From a bacterium (lineage in GTDB: Bacteria > Patescibacteriota > Saccharimonadia > Saccharimonadales > SZUA-47): DNA of 33,799 nucleotides. Each line of letters begins with the position of its first letter. Positions within the stretch are counted from its first letter, which is position 1. Both the position numbers and the translations under genes were made by a program. This document shows positions 23,034-29,499 of this stretch, piece by piece. Below the pieces are notes generated by a model, which saw nothing but the letters and a program-made list of their open reading frames with translations, did not search any database and was not told the origin of the DNA. Location: positions 1-33,799 of the forward strand of contig JAUIBQ010000011.1 of NCBI GenBank assembly GCA_030427445.1. The letters are read 5' to 3'.

Positions 23034-23530
23034 TAGTTCTTCGGAGTTCTTAACAGTACAACTCTTGTTGATTGAGTGTGCGTTGATGTTTCCAGTACCG
23101 CCTCATTGTGAGGGCGCACTAAGATTGCATCGGACGGAGTCGCTATTTTTATACCTCTTGAAGTGGTGGCCAATACATTGCAGTTAATTGGCACAACTGC
23201 CTGTAGGTCTCTTGTGGCCTTAAGTCTAAATACGTGTTCAAACGCCTCAGGATCCATAAGTCGTGCAGTCCAATATTGATCCCTGCTTTCATAGTTCTTT
23301 ACTGTTCTAGGCCTATCAAACTCAATCATCTCTGGGAGCAATAAACCGGCAACTTCTCGAAATTGTTGAACTAAAATGGGGTTTAGATCTGATCTACGTT
23401 CATCATCAGATAAATGATTGAACTCTTTTATTCTGTCAGCTTCAAGAGATCCATCAATACATTCAAGAGTTTCTCTTGGTATCAACTGTTTCACTAAGTG
23501 TGATTGTGGTTTTATGCCTGGAAGTTTCAT
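23030..23530 (-). CDS. Unknown 166-aa protein between tig and clpP
   Basis: I placed the start at the ATG at 23530 (MKLPGIKPQSHLVKQLIPRE). A TTG five codons upstream at 23545 is also possible, and neither has a good Shine-Dalgarno sequence. The product is soluble, with an acidic helical N-terminal half ('RIKEFNHLSDDERRSDLNPI') and a beta-rich C-terminal half ('RDLQAVVPINCNVLATTSRG'). No membrane segment is visible. It follows tig by 34 nt and its stop codon lies in the CIRCE arm of clpP, so it is probably the last gene of the tig transcript. I do not recognise the family. Confidence 0.6.
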   Translation of the reverse strand: MKLPGIKPQSHLVKQLIPRETLECIDGSLEADRIKEFNHLSDDERRSDLNPILVQQFREVAGLLLPEMIEFDRPRTVKNYESRDQYWTARLMDPEAFEHVFRLKATRDLQAVVPINCNVLATTSRGIKIATPSDAILVRPHNEAVLETSTHTQSTRVVLLRTPKNY

Positions 23531-23564
23531 CAGACTCTTACACAAGAAATCATTAAATTAGTGG

Positions 23565-24842
23565 CTATTTTGTGTTCTTTAAGAACTGCAGAACTTTTTC
23601 TGTACGGATTCTTTGTGCGATTTCGCGGCGTGCGTCCGGATTATCAAGCTGTGCTTGCATTTGCTCGTCTGGATATTGTGATTTTAGGATAAATACTCGT
23701 GCGTCGATTTCGTCATCGTTTACGCTAATGCCTTCGATATCACCAATCTCACTAAGTACTAGACCTGCTTTAATACGCTTCTCAGCTTCAGGAAGAACTT
23801 CTTTCTTAATGAAATCGTCCTCACTCATCTCACGCTGTTTCAAGTAATCTTCGAAGCTCATACCACGTTGTACTGCACTTTGTCGTACTTCTTGCAATAC
23901 AGCCTGTTTCTGCTCTTCTACAAGTGTCTCAGGAACTGACAACTTCGCGCCATCGATAAGCTCGTTAACGATATCGTTTTCGTATTCGCGCTCTGCTCGT
24001 TGCTGCTTTTCACTGAGAACCTGCTTTTCAATATCAGATTTCATTTCATCAACAGTCTTAAACGGCCCCACTTTTGCAGCAAACTCATCATCCACTTTAG
24101 GCTCTTTAACTTCGTTAACTTTGTTTACAGTTACGGTGAAGGTCACTTTAGCATTCTGAAGTGATTTCTGGCCATAGTCTTTAGGAAATGTCACCGTGAA
24201 ATCTTTTGTCTCACCAGGTTTCATGCCAACAACTTCTTCTTCAAAGCCAGGGATGAACGTACCTGAGCCAAGAGCGAGTGGATAATCTTTACCGTCAGCA
24301 CCTTGTACAGGCTTGCCTTTTGTGTCTACACCCTTGAAATCAATCCAAGCTTCGTCGCCGTTCTTAGCAGCACGTTTTACTTCGCTTTTTTCTGCTAAAC
24401 GAGTTTTCAAGTTGTCGATCACACTGTCGATATCTTTTTTCTCAATCTTTTGTTCTTCACGCTTGCTCTTTAGTTTTTTGTAATCACCGAGTTTAATCTC
24501 TCCAACTACCTCAAGCTCAAGTTCAACATCAAGCTGAGTATATGGTACAAATGCCTTCACATTAGCCTGAGGCTGCGAGACAGGACGGATGCGCTCTTCA
24601 CGGAGAGCTTCGATATACATTGTGTTGATAGCTTCGTTAATGAACTCTGACTGTAGCTGGTCCTGAGGAATATTCTTCTCAACAACTTCCATTGGCACTT
24701 TGCCGTCACGGAAACCTGCAACCTTAACGGTAGGGGCTAGTCGCTGTAAAACTTTTTTCTTAACCTGAGCAAGCTCTTCAGGGCTTGCGCTTAAATCGAT
24801 TTTTGCTTTTGTATCTTTCTCTCGTGTAACTTGAATCTTCAT
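23565..24842 (-). CDS. tig: Trigger factor (ribosome-associated chaperone, FKBP-type PPIase)
   Basis: Trigger factor binds L23/L29 at the exit tunnel and folds nascent chains. The 425-aa protein has the ribosome-binding signature G43-F-R-D-G-K-V-P50 in the N-terminal domain, an FKBP-like PPIase domain (about 155-240: 'GDEAWIDFKGVDTKGKPVQGADG', 'SGTFIPGFEEEVVGMKPGE') and a long helical C-terminal chaperone domain. Length is normal (E. coli 432). I see no cysteine. The start ATG is partly inside a 12-bp inverted repeat, and a 20-codon upstream ORF ends 7 nt before it; there is no classical strong Shine-Dalgarno sequence. Translation is therefore probably controlled by the leader. Confidence 0.97.
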   Translation of the reverse strand: MKIQVTREKDTKAKIDLSASPEELAQVKKKVLQRLAPTVKVAGFRDGKVPMEVVEKNIPQDQLQSEFINEAINTMYIEALREERIRPVSQPQANVKAFVPYTQLDVELELEVVGEIKLGDYKKLKSKREEQKIEKKDIDSVIDNLKTRLAEKSEVKRAAKNGDEAWIDFKGVDTKGKPVQGADGKDYPLALGSGTFIPGFEEEVVGMKPGETKDFTVTFPKDYGQKSLQNAKVTFTVTVNKVNEVKEPKVDDEFAAKVGPFKTVDEMKSDIEKQVLSEKQQRAEREYENDIVNELIDGAKLSVPETLVEEQKQAVLQEVRQSAVQRGMSFEDYLKQREMSEDDFIKKEVLPEAEKRIKAGLVLSEIGDIEGISVNDDEIDARVFILKSQYPDEQMQAQLDNPDARREIAQRIRTEKVLQFLKNTK

Positions 24843-24908
24843 CCCGTTATTAATCCCAACTTATTTTACTTATTTCTATCCCCGTTAAATCAAGACTAAT
24901 AACGGGAT
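24841..24908 (-). promoter_or_regulatory. Bistable leader of tig: two mutually exclusive hairpins
   Basis: Segment A (ATCCCGTTATTA on the minus strand, 24897-24908) pairs perfectly over 12 bp with segment C (24841-24852), whose end includes the A and U of the tig start codon. The CCCGUUA inside A can instead pair over 7 bp with segment B (24881-24887) across a 12-nt loop. The A-B hairpin leaves the start codon free; the A-C stem hides it. The two cannot form together. This is the architecture of a translational switch, by temperature, translation or ligand. No known riboswitch class is recognised. Confidence 0.55.
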
Positions 24909-24912
24909 TCAT
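24850..24912 (-). CDS. Predicted 20-aa leaderless upstream ORF in the tig leader
   Basis: The ATG at 24912 lies 9 nt after a -10-like TAATAT. The frame reads MNPVISLDLTGIEISKI and ends Ser-Trp-Asp-stop with TAA at 24850-24852, seven bases before the tig ATG, in a different frame from tig. The ORF spans segments A and B of the hairpin and reaches segment C, so a translating ribosome would melt the start-codon-hiding stem and could reinitiate at tig. It could be chance; the position and the parallel case at clpP argue for function. Confidence 0.4.
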   Translation of the reverse strand: MNPVISLDLTGIEISKISWD

Positions 24913-24921
24913 AAGTATTCT

Positions 24922-24950
24922 ATATTAACAGATTAAATAATAACTGTCGA
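24922..24950 (-). promoter_or_regulatory. Candidate promoter of tig
   Basis: The -35 TCGACA (24945-24950, five of six), 17-bp spacer and -10 TAATAT (24922-24927) would start the transcript near 24915. An overlapping alternative -10 is TAGAAT (24917-24922). Either would give an RNA containing the whole bistable leader. Confidence 0.45.
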
Positions 24951-24973
24951 TTAAATATCAATGAGCGCTATGT

Positions 24974-25417
24974 CTAATGGATAATCGTATTTACACCATT
25001 ACGCTTTAAGCCTGAAAGTATCTCTTCAAAACTATATTCTAAATCTCCACCCAAACAGCGTTTAAGTTTAAGCCCTGTTTTAGGTCCATTCTTAAGCTTT
25101 AACCACATAGCGTAACTATTTGGATAGACATCGATTTTTTCAATATAGTTAAATGGCAAAATACAATTTCCAAAACCGAAGTCTAAATGCAAATAAAAAA
25201 ATAGAAATGTCAGAAAATCACCATCAGTTCCTAGTATCTTTAGGTTTTTACTATTCACTTTTTTATAGTTTTCAGCAAGAATAATTCCTTCATTGTCGAT
25301 AATCTTTGACAAATATGAGGGTATATAAGCGAACCCTTTTGGATGGTTGAAGTAGTACCTAGCACCTCTGGACGATTCATGCTCATGTAAATCTAAGTAT
25401 CTGATATCATTTTTCAT
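24974..25417 (-). CDS. Unknown 147-aa protein downstream of hisS
   Basis: The ATG at 25417 follows the hisS stop by three bases, so the gene is co-transcribed with hisS. The product begins MKNDIRYLDLHEHESSRGAR and is rich in Tyr, Phe, Leu and Lys, with a hydrophobic aromatic stretch ('FLTFLFFYLHLDFGFGNCILPF', about residues 69-90) that is too aromatic and interrupted for a clear TM helix. It has an AT-rich composition compared with hisS, hinting at a recent gain. No Shine-Dalgarno sequence is obvious, so expression may be coupled to hisS termination. I do not recognise it. Confidence 0.6.
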   Translation of the reverse strand: MKNDIRYLDLHEHESSRGARYYFNHPKGFAYIPSYLSKIIDNEGIILAENYKKVNSKNLKILGTDGDFLTFLFFYLHLDFGFGNCILPFNYIEKIDVYPNSYAMWLKLKNGPKTGLKLKRCLGGDLEYSFEEILSGLKRNGVNTIIH

Positions 25418-25420
25418 TAA

Positions 25421-26710
25421 TTACGAAATCTCTTTGCAAACGATACTAGCGATACGTTCTAGTGAGTGCTTGGACTCTTTTCCAGACTTCAAATCCTTAA
25501 CAGTGTATTGGTCTTGATCTTTCTCACTGACGAATAGCACATATTGCACACCTGATTTGTCAGCTTGCTTCATCTGTTTATCAAGTTTTTTGCCTGTGTA
25601 GTCAACTGATACGCGAGCTCCCATTTCACGTAGTTCATTTGCTACCGACATGGCCTGCTCGTTAGCTTCGTTGTTTGTTGTTACGATTCTTACATCTACG
25701 TCCGATTTCATTAGAGGGATAAGATTATTCGACTCCAAGAACAGCTGGAACGTAACATCACCCATACCAAAGCCGACAGTTGGTACCGGTTCCACACCAA
25801 ACATTCCCACAAGACCATCGTATCGTCCTCCTCCAAACATAGCTCGATTATTCTCAGGATGCGTATCTATAACTTCAAACACGATATCCGTATAATAATC
25901 AAAACCTCGCATGAGCGTAATGTCGAAAACTACATTAGTTATGCCAAGCTTACTAGTTCTACTCAATACTGACTCAAGTCTTTTGAAACTATCTGAATTT
26001 TTAATTCCCTCAGGTAGCTCTTCAAGGGATGTGACCTTTAGTAAGCTTAGTATTTTTCGACTTACACCCTCTTTGGCGGTAATTTTGTCTAAGGCTGTTG
26101 CGAACGCACTAGACGGTAGCTTGTCGATTTTGTCTATTAGCCGCACTACTTCAGTTGTTTTTGAGTCGGTGACCCCAGCGTTTTTAAGGAGCTCTGCGAC
26201 AATGACCCGAGAATTAAGCCGAATCGTGTACATAGATCGCTTTGCTTTAAATGCCCTGAACAATCCATCAACTATTTGTAGCATTTCTATTTCGGCGTCT
26301 ACAGACTCGACACCAAATATATCGACATTTAATTGCCAAAACTCACGCAAACGTCCTCGTTGTGCTCGCTCGTATCGCCAGCAGTTTGGTATCGAGTACC
26401 ACCGAGCTGGGTACGAAAGCTCTTGTCGTCTACCAGCCACCATTCGGCTAACCGTCGGTGTCATTTCAGTACGCATCGTGACAGAACGCCCTCCACGGTC
26501 TTCGAACGTATAGGTTTGCTCGTTAATAATTTCGTCTGACCCTTTCATACGGTAGAGGTCTGTCGGCTCTAAGATCGGCGCATCGTATTCTTGATAGCCG
26601 AATTGTTCAGCTACTCGTGACCATTTATCAAACATCCACTTTTGCAGTTTTTTGTCTTCAGGGTAAAAATCCCGTGTGCCTTTGTAAGGCTGTGTATTTA
26701 CTTTCGCCAT
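25421..26710 (-). CDS. hisS: Histidyl-tRNA synthetase (class II)
   Basis: HisRS charges tRNA-His. The 429-aa protein has 'YKGTRDFYPEDKKLQ' (motif-1 region), motif 2 'MRTEMTPTVSRMVA' and 'WRYERAQRGRLREFWQLNVDIFG', the histidine A-type block 'MRGFDYYTDIVFEV' (family RGLDYYTGtvFE) and motif 3 'FGGGRYDGLVGMFG', plus an anticodon-binding domain at the C-terminus. The Leu to Phe and Gly to Asp changes in the histidine block occur beside substrate-contacting residues but leave the core intact. It lies in an operon with the GNAT and AstE/AspA-like genes upstream and the 147-aa gene downstream. AGGA lies 9 nt before the ATG. Confidence 0.97.
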   Translation of the reverse strand: MAKVNTQPYKGTRDFYPEDKKLQKWMFDKWSRVAEQFGYQEYDAPILEPTDLYRMKGSDEIINEQTYTFEDRGGRSVTMRTEMTPTVSRMVAGRRQELSYPARWYSIPNCWRYERAQRGRLREFWQLNVDIFGVESVDAEIEMLQIVDGLFRAFKAKRSMYTIRLNSRVIVAELLKNAGVTDSKTTEVVRLIDKIDKLPSSAFATALDKITAKEGVSRKILSLLKVTSLEELPEGIKNSDSFKRLESVLSRTSKLGITNVVFDITLMRGFDYYTDIVFEVIDTHPENNRAMFGGGRYDGLVGMFGVEPVPTVGFGMGDVTFQLFLESNNLIPLMKSDVDVRIVTTNNEANEQAMSVANELREMGARVSVDYTGKKLDKQMKQADKSGVQYVLFVSEKDQDQYTVKDLKSGKESKHSLERIASIVCKEIS

Positions 26711-26723
26711 TACTTATATCCTA

Positions 26724-27440
26724 TCATTTCTTAGTTATTTTCTGCACTAATCCACCATAGTTGTACGGTGTGTAGGCATCATTAATAAAAATAGGTGCCA
26801 CTTCATCGTCCATACCAAGCTTTACCGACAATTTTTTATCTATCGTCTTAAATGCACTTAAATTTTCTTCTTTAAGATCATATTTTATTTTGTCATCCAA
26901 AGTTAATCTATAGATAAACCTGTAATACTCAAGATTTTCCGTTTTAGGGTAGCTGTCTAATGTTGCTAGTTCTTTTACTTTTCTGTACCACAGTTCAGTA
27001 TCATTTTGTGTGCTATGTAAACTTATTTCTACAGATAAACAGTTATTTACATATTTGTTGATACAATCGTAGTCAGCTACAACTAACCTGCGTAACCCCA
27101 GGTACTCGGCAACTCCTGCAATACCCTCTCTTGCTGAATTTCCAATGAACCCACAGTCATTGTCAGGACAGTGTGTGTTGTGAAAGTCCAATACGATATC
27201 GAACTCATTAGCGACTTTGAGAATCTCTGCAGGTCGTTTTAGCTCATATACTTGAGAATTTATATCGCCTGGAAATGATCGATTTAAATCTTCTTCTAGA
27301 AATCTAACATTATTTTCTAAGGCATTTTTGTTTGCAATCAGAGTCTCTACATTTGCTAGAGGACTATCCCGTATCTTTTTGACTAAGTCTATTCCCAGTG
27401 GCTCATTTCCGTGCATTCCACCTATAACAAGTACTTTCAT
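26724..27440 (-). CDS. Succinylglutamate desuccinylase/aspartoacylase-family zinc hydrolase
   Basis: This 238-aa protein belongs to the M14-like AstE/AspA family, which removes acyl groups from N-acyl amino acids. It has the zinc motif H10-x-x-E13 in 'GGMHGNEPLG', the 'IANKNALENNVRFLEEDLNR' block (DLNR at 51-54, substrate arginine) and the third zinc ligand H87 in 'VLDFHNTHC'. A 'CLSVEISLH' segment is placed where the catalytic Glu lies in the family. The substrate is unknown. The ATG overlaps the stop of the upstream GNAT gene (ATGA), so the two are translationally coupled, and hisS follows after 13 nt. An acyl-removing partner for the acetyltransferase is an attractive inference. Confidence 0.75.
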   Translation of the reverse strand: MKVLVIGGMHGNEPLGIDLVKKIRDSPLANVETLIANKNALENNVRFLEEDLNRSFPGDINSQVYELKRPAEILKVANEFDIVLDFHNTHCPDNDCGFIGNSAREGIAGVAEYLGLRRLVVADYDCINKYVNNCLSVEISLHSTQNDTELWYRKVKELATLDSYPKTENLEYYRFIYRLTLDDKIKYDLKEENLSAFKTIDKKLSVKLGMDDEVAPIFINDAYTPYNYGGLVQKITKK

Positions 27441-28096
27441 AATGATAGCCCTTTCATGTCTAGAGTCACAAAGCTACGGTTATCCGGTACTTCATTTCGC
27501 TCGGGCGAATACACACGTGCACGTTTACCGAATGACCTTATTGGAGCTGCAATCATTTGAGCCGTGATTGTACGATAAGCCACGGAATCACCTTCTAAGC
27601 TATCTGCCATGCTCTGAGTCATTTCAGAAAATTTCACAAGGTTTCCTTGGCTTTTTACTCTTTTGTCAGCGAATACCTCATCCAGCCATATGAAATCGTT
27701 AGTTCCAAGTGTAGATCTCAGCCAAACACTCATGTCGGGGCTATCTGGATATTTCTCAGCAGCAATCACGTCTGCAGATGCAACCCAAGCCAATGCAGCA
27801 AGAGATATCTGACCATCCGTCCTTTCCACCCACCATGTAGACCTTTTGGTCTCGTTTAATTCTTCAAATTTCTCTACGAGCTCATCAATTCTATATGCCG
27901 GCTGCGCAGGACAGCTGCTACATGTGCTGCACAGGCTGCCTATTTCTTGAGCTGACATGGCATTGTTGCATCTCTGGGGTGACTGTCTATCAACACATTT
28001 TGATAGCTCATACCATGGGCTACCCCTGAAAGCCTCTATGTACTTTTCGGCCAAGATCGGTAGGTATGGTATTATTTCATTTTTTGTATATAACAT
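27437..28096 (-). CDS. GNAT-like N-acetyltransferase with a cysteine cluster
   Basis: The 219-aa protein opens with 'LAEKYIEAFRGSPWYEL', the typical N-terminal helix of many GNAT proteins, and has the beta4/motif-A-like stretch 'FIWLDEVFADKRVKSQGNLVKF' (family: W.dEvFVdp.yRgkGiG..Ll), although the second G of the CoA-binding RxxGxG/A is not obvious. Between them lie six cysteines (C34, C43, then LC-ST-C-SS-C near residues 56-62), suggesting a zinc-binding insertion. The Shine-Dalgarno sequence AAGGA is present. It is first in an operon with the AstE/AspA-like hydrolase and hisS, following a terminator at 28129-28153. Family membership is moderately sure and the substrate is unknown. Confidence 0.55.
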   Translation of the reverse strand: MLYTKNEIIPYLPILAEKYIEAFRGSPWYELSKCVDRQSPQRCNNAMSAQEIGSLCSTCSSCPAQPAYRIDELVEKFEELNETKRSTWWVERTDGQISLAALAWVASADVIAAEKYPDSPDMSVWLRSTLGTNDFIWLDEVFADKRVKSQGNLVKFSEMTQSMADSLEGDSVAYRTITAQMIAAPIRSFGKRARVYSPERNEVPDNRSFVTLDMKGLSL

Positions 28097-28128
28097 TTCT
28101 AATTCCTTATCATTACATCTTTACAATT

Positions 28129-28153
28129 AAAAAAGCCGGAGAAGTTCTCCGGC
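28129..28153 (-). terminator. Rho-independent terminator after the OMPDC-like gene
   Basis: A near-perfect GCCGGAGAA/TTCTCCGGC palindrome (28135-28153) is followed on the minus strand by TTTTTT. It ends the transcript of the 249-aa gene about 100 nt after its stop. The intervening bases hold no gene. No convincing separate promoter for the GNAT operon is visible between this terminator and the GNAT start. Confidence 0.88.
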
Positions 28154-28251
28154 CTTAAAGATTTACGTCAATAAGAAATTTACCGAAGAACTCGCTCCGG
28201 CTGTATATGTGATTTAGCATAATACATTTTCATAACAAATATACTATATCA

Positions 28252-29001
28252 TCAATTCGCTATTAAGTCTTGTCGTATACTTAACGCTTTATTAATGTCG
28301 CTATCGTTAAATATCGTACTACCAAAACCAAACACATCTACATACTGCTTAGTGTCTTGTATCAGTGCAGGTCTCATATGATTAGAAGTGGTCATTTCTG
28401 CCTCGTCTATACATCCACCGAAAGCTACAATCTCAGTTTCAGGTGAAGCGTTTTTAGCTGTTTCTGCGTCTATGGCACCTATCATTAATGTTGCACCTAA
28501 TTCAGCACACAATTGAGCTGCTCGCTCAACAGCTTTATCTACATCTCCTGTTATTCTCTCTAAATCTCCTTGTGTGTACCGTGATGTAGGGAAGTTGATC
28601 ATAGGTGTAATGTCTTCTTCCCTCATCCTCATCACGAACATTTCTAAAGCAGCACGAGGTATAGTATATTGAGCAGTCATAAATGCAGGTTTAATGAATC
28701 TTGTAGGCGCTAATGATGCCGCAGCATCTTCAGCAAGAATCGTATTGATAGAGTCTTTCATTTCTACAGATTTGTCATCAGATAACTTAGTATCCAGAAC
28801 TACTCGTCCAACACCTTTTGCGCGCATAACTGAACATGCACGCACATGGTCGTAGGTTCCTGTTTTGGTTTTACTAAATGGGATGGTCCTGTACCTCTCA
28901 TTCATGAGGATTTTTGCTCCCCATAATTCGTTCATCTTTATTTCAGCTCTATGAGCTAATGAGATGTCGCCAGGTCCCAAAGCTAAAAGAATATTAGACA
29001 T
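28252..29001 (-). CDS. OMP-decarboxylase-superfamily-like TIM-barrel protein
   Basis: The 249-aa protein contains D70-T-K-L-S-D75 within 'VVLDTKLSDDKSVEM', matching the DxKxxD active-site motif of the OMP decarboxylase superfamily. Near the C-terminus 'VDVFGFGSTIFNDSDINKAL' lines up with the phosphate-binding 'yivvGRpIt.a.dP..A' segment, but the Arg of that motif is absent. Length and the pattern of alternating strands and helices fit a single TIM barrel. It could be a divergent decarboxylase or a non-orotidine member; I do not give a symbol. A -10 TATATT ends 7 nt before the ATG, so it is probably leaderless and monocistronic, with a terminator at 28129-28153. Confidence 0.5.
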   Translation of the reverse strand: MSNILLALGPGDISLAHRAEIKMNELWGAKILMNERYRTIPFSKTKTGTYDHVRACSVMRAKGVGRVVLDTKLSDDKSVEMKDSINTILAEDAAASLAPTRFIKPAFMTAQYTIPRAALEMFVMRMREEDITPMINFPTSRYTQGDLERITGDVDKAVERAAQLCAELGATLMIGAIDAETAKNASPETEIVAFGGCIDEAEMTTSNHMRPALIQDTKQYVDVFGFGSTIFNDSDINKALSIRQDLIAN

Positions 29002-29008
29002 TACATAA

Positions 29009-29014
29009 AATATA
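29009..29014 (-). promoter_or_regulatory. -10 box (TATATT) of the OMPDC-like gene
   Basis: TATATT ends 7 nt before the ATG, with no Shine-Dalgarno sequence and no clear -35. The spacing predicts a leaderless transcript. Confidence 0.4.
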
Positions 29015-29094
29015 ACATCTAGGCATACATATTTTATAAAAAATAATGGCTACTAGGTCATTGTTTATATAGAGGGACTAAAAACACGATTTTT

Positions 29095-29145
29095 TCGCAA
29101 AACTAGTTGCGAGTGAATTCGCTACTCTCAGTGCCACTGGCACTG
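29095..29145. repeat. Double-hairpin repeat element, copy A
   Basis: Hairpin 1 is TCGCAA-AACTAG-TTGCGA (29095-29112). After 16 nt comes hairpin 2, CAGTGCC-ACT-GGCACTG (29129-29145), followed by CTCCCC and, further on, TTCGGTTCAAG. The same plan is found in copy B at 29264-29316. Stem bases differ between copies but pairing is kept. It lies in the gene-free stretch 29002-29383. Confidence 0.75.
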
Positions 29146-29194
29146 CTCCCCGTTCACGCCTCTGGGTTCGGTTCAAGCCTCGCACGAGACAAGC

Positions 29195-29230
29195 AAATCA
29201 AAAAGCCCCAACAATGGGGCTTTTTGATTT
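29195..29230. terminator. Bidirectional 16-bp-stem terminator
   Basis: A perfect 16-bp inverted repeat (AAATCAAAAAGCCCCA / TGGGGCTTTTTGATTT) with loop ACAA gives a T-tract on either strand. It abuts the extra copy of the tRNA-Leu 3' end, the same relation the true tRNA has to its own terminator at 29345-29373. Confidence 0.85.
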
Positions 29231-29250
29231 GGTGCGGATGAAAGGACTTG
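29228..29250 (-). repeat. 23-bp direct repeat of the tRNA-Leu 3' end (second copy at 29382-29404)
   Basis: The plus-strand sequence TTTGGTGCGGATGAAAGGAC plus TTG is identical at 29228-29250 and 29382-29404. The second copy is the real 3' end of tRNA-Leu (T-loop half, acceptor stem, CCA). The first copy has no tRNA body and is followed by its own terminator, so it is an att-like or tRNA-remnant repeat. The copies are 154 bp apart and no integrase is nearby. Confidence 0.85.
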
Positions 29251-29263
29251 GTATCGTCGCTTG

Positions 29264-29316
29264 CTTGCAAACCAGTTTGCAAGTGACACTCCTACTCAGA
29301 ATGCCACTGGCATTCT
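29264..29316. repeat. Double-hairpin repeat element, copy B
   Basis: Hairpin 1 is CTTGCAAA-CCAG-TTTGCAAG (29264-29283). After 14 nt comes hairpin 2, AGAATGCC-ACT-GGCATTCT (29298-29316), then TTCCCC and TTCGGTTCAAG. Compared with copy A both stems carry paired (compensatory) substitutions while loop ACT and the flanks are conserved. It lies between the two 23-bp tRNA-end repeats. Confidence 0.78.
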
Positions 29317-29344
29317 TCCCCTTCGGTTCAAGTCGTTTTTCCTC

Positions 29345-29373
29345 AAAAACAACAAACCGACCAAAATGGTCGG
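29345..29373 (-). terminator. Terminator of tRNA-Leu
   Basis: The stem CCGACCA-AAA-TGGTCGG (29357-29373) is followed on the minus strand by TTTGTTGTTTTT. It starts about 10 nt after the encoded CCA. Confidence 0.8.
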
Positions 29374-29383
29374 TAGGTTGTTT

Positions 29384-29468
29384 TGGTGCGGATGAAAGGA
29401 CTTGAACCTTCACGCCTTGCGGCACCAGTTCCTAAGACTGGCGTGTCTACCAATTCCACCACATCCGC
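29384..29468 (-). tRNA. tRNA-Leu, anticodon UAG, CCA encoded
   Basis: The acceptor stem is GCGGATG paired with CATCCGC, with discriminator A and an encoded CCA. The anticodon stem CCAGT/ACTGG holds loop CTTAGGA, giving anticodon UAG. A long variable arm (TGCCGCAAGGCGT), typical of class II tRNA-Leu, is followed by a T-arm with loop TTCAAGT. The total is 85 nt including CCA. A TATAAT at 29492-29497 is its likely promoter and a terminator follows. Confidence 0.95.
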
Positions 29469-29491
29469 GCAGATTGGTTAATCGAGGATAA

Positions 29492-29497
29492 ATTATA
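29492..29497 (-). promoter_or_regulatory. -10 box (TATAAT) of tRNA-Leu
   Basis: This consensus TATAAT lies in the 3 bases-plus gap just after the rsmD stop, 24 nt upstream of the mature tRNA 5' end. The -35 is weak (TTTATA at 16 bp). Confidence 0.55.
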
Positions 29498-29499
29498 GC

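Noticed and set aside
29101-29190. GGTTCAAGCC as a possible second tRNA on the plus strand
   Set aside because: No acceptor, D or anticodon stems can be formed around it; the palindromes there belong to the repeat element.
29228-29404. Active integrative element bounded by tRNA-end repeats
   Set aside because: Only 131 bp lie between the repeats and no integrase or transposase gene exists in the window.
29198-29425. 75-aa open frame on the minus strand over the repeat region
   Set aside because: It overlaps tRNA-Leu, its terminator and the hairpin repeats; its sequence is explained by these structures.
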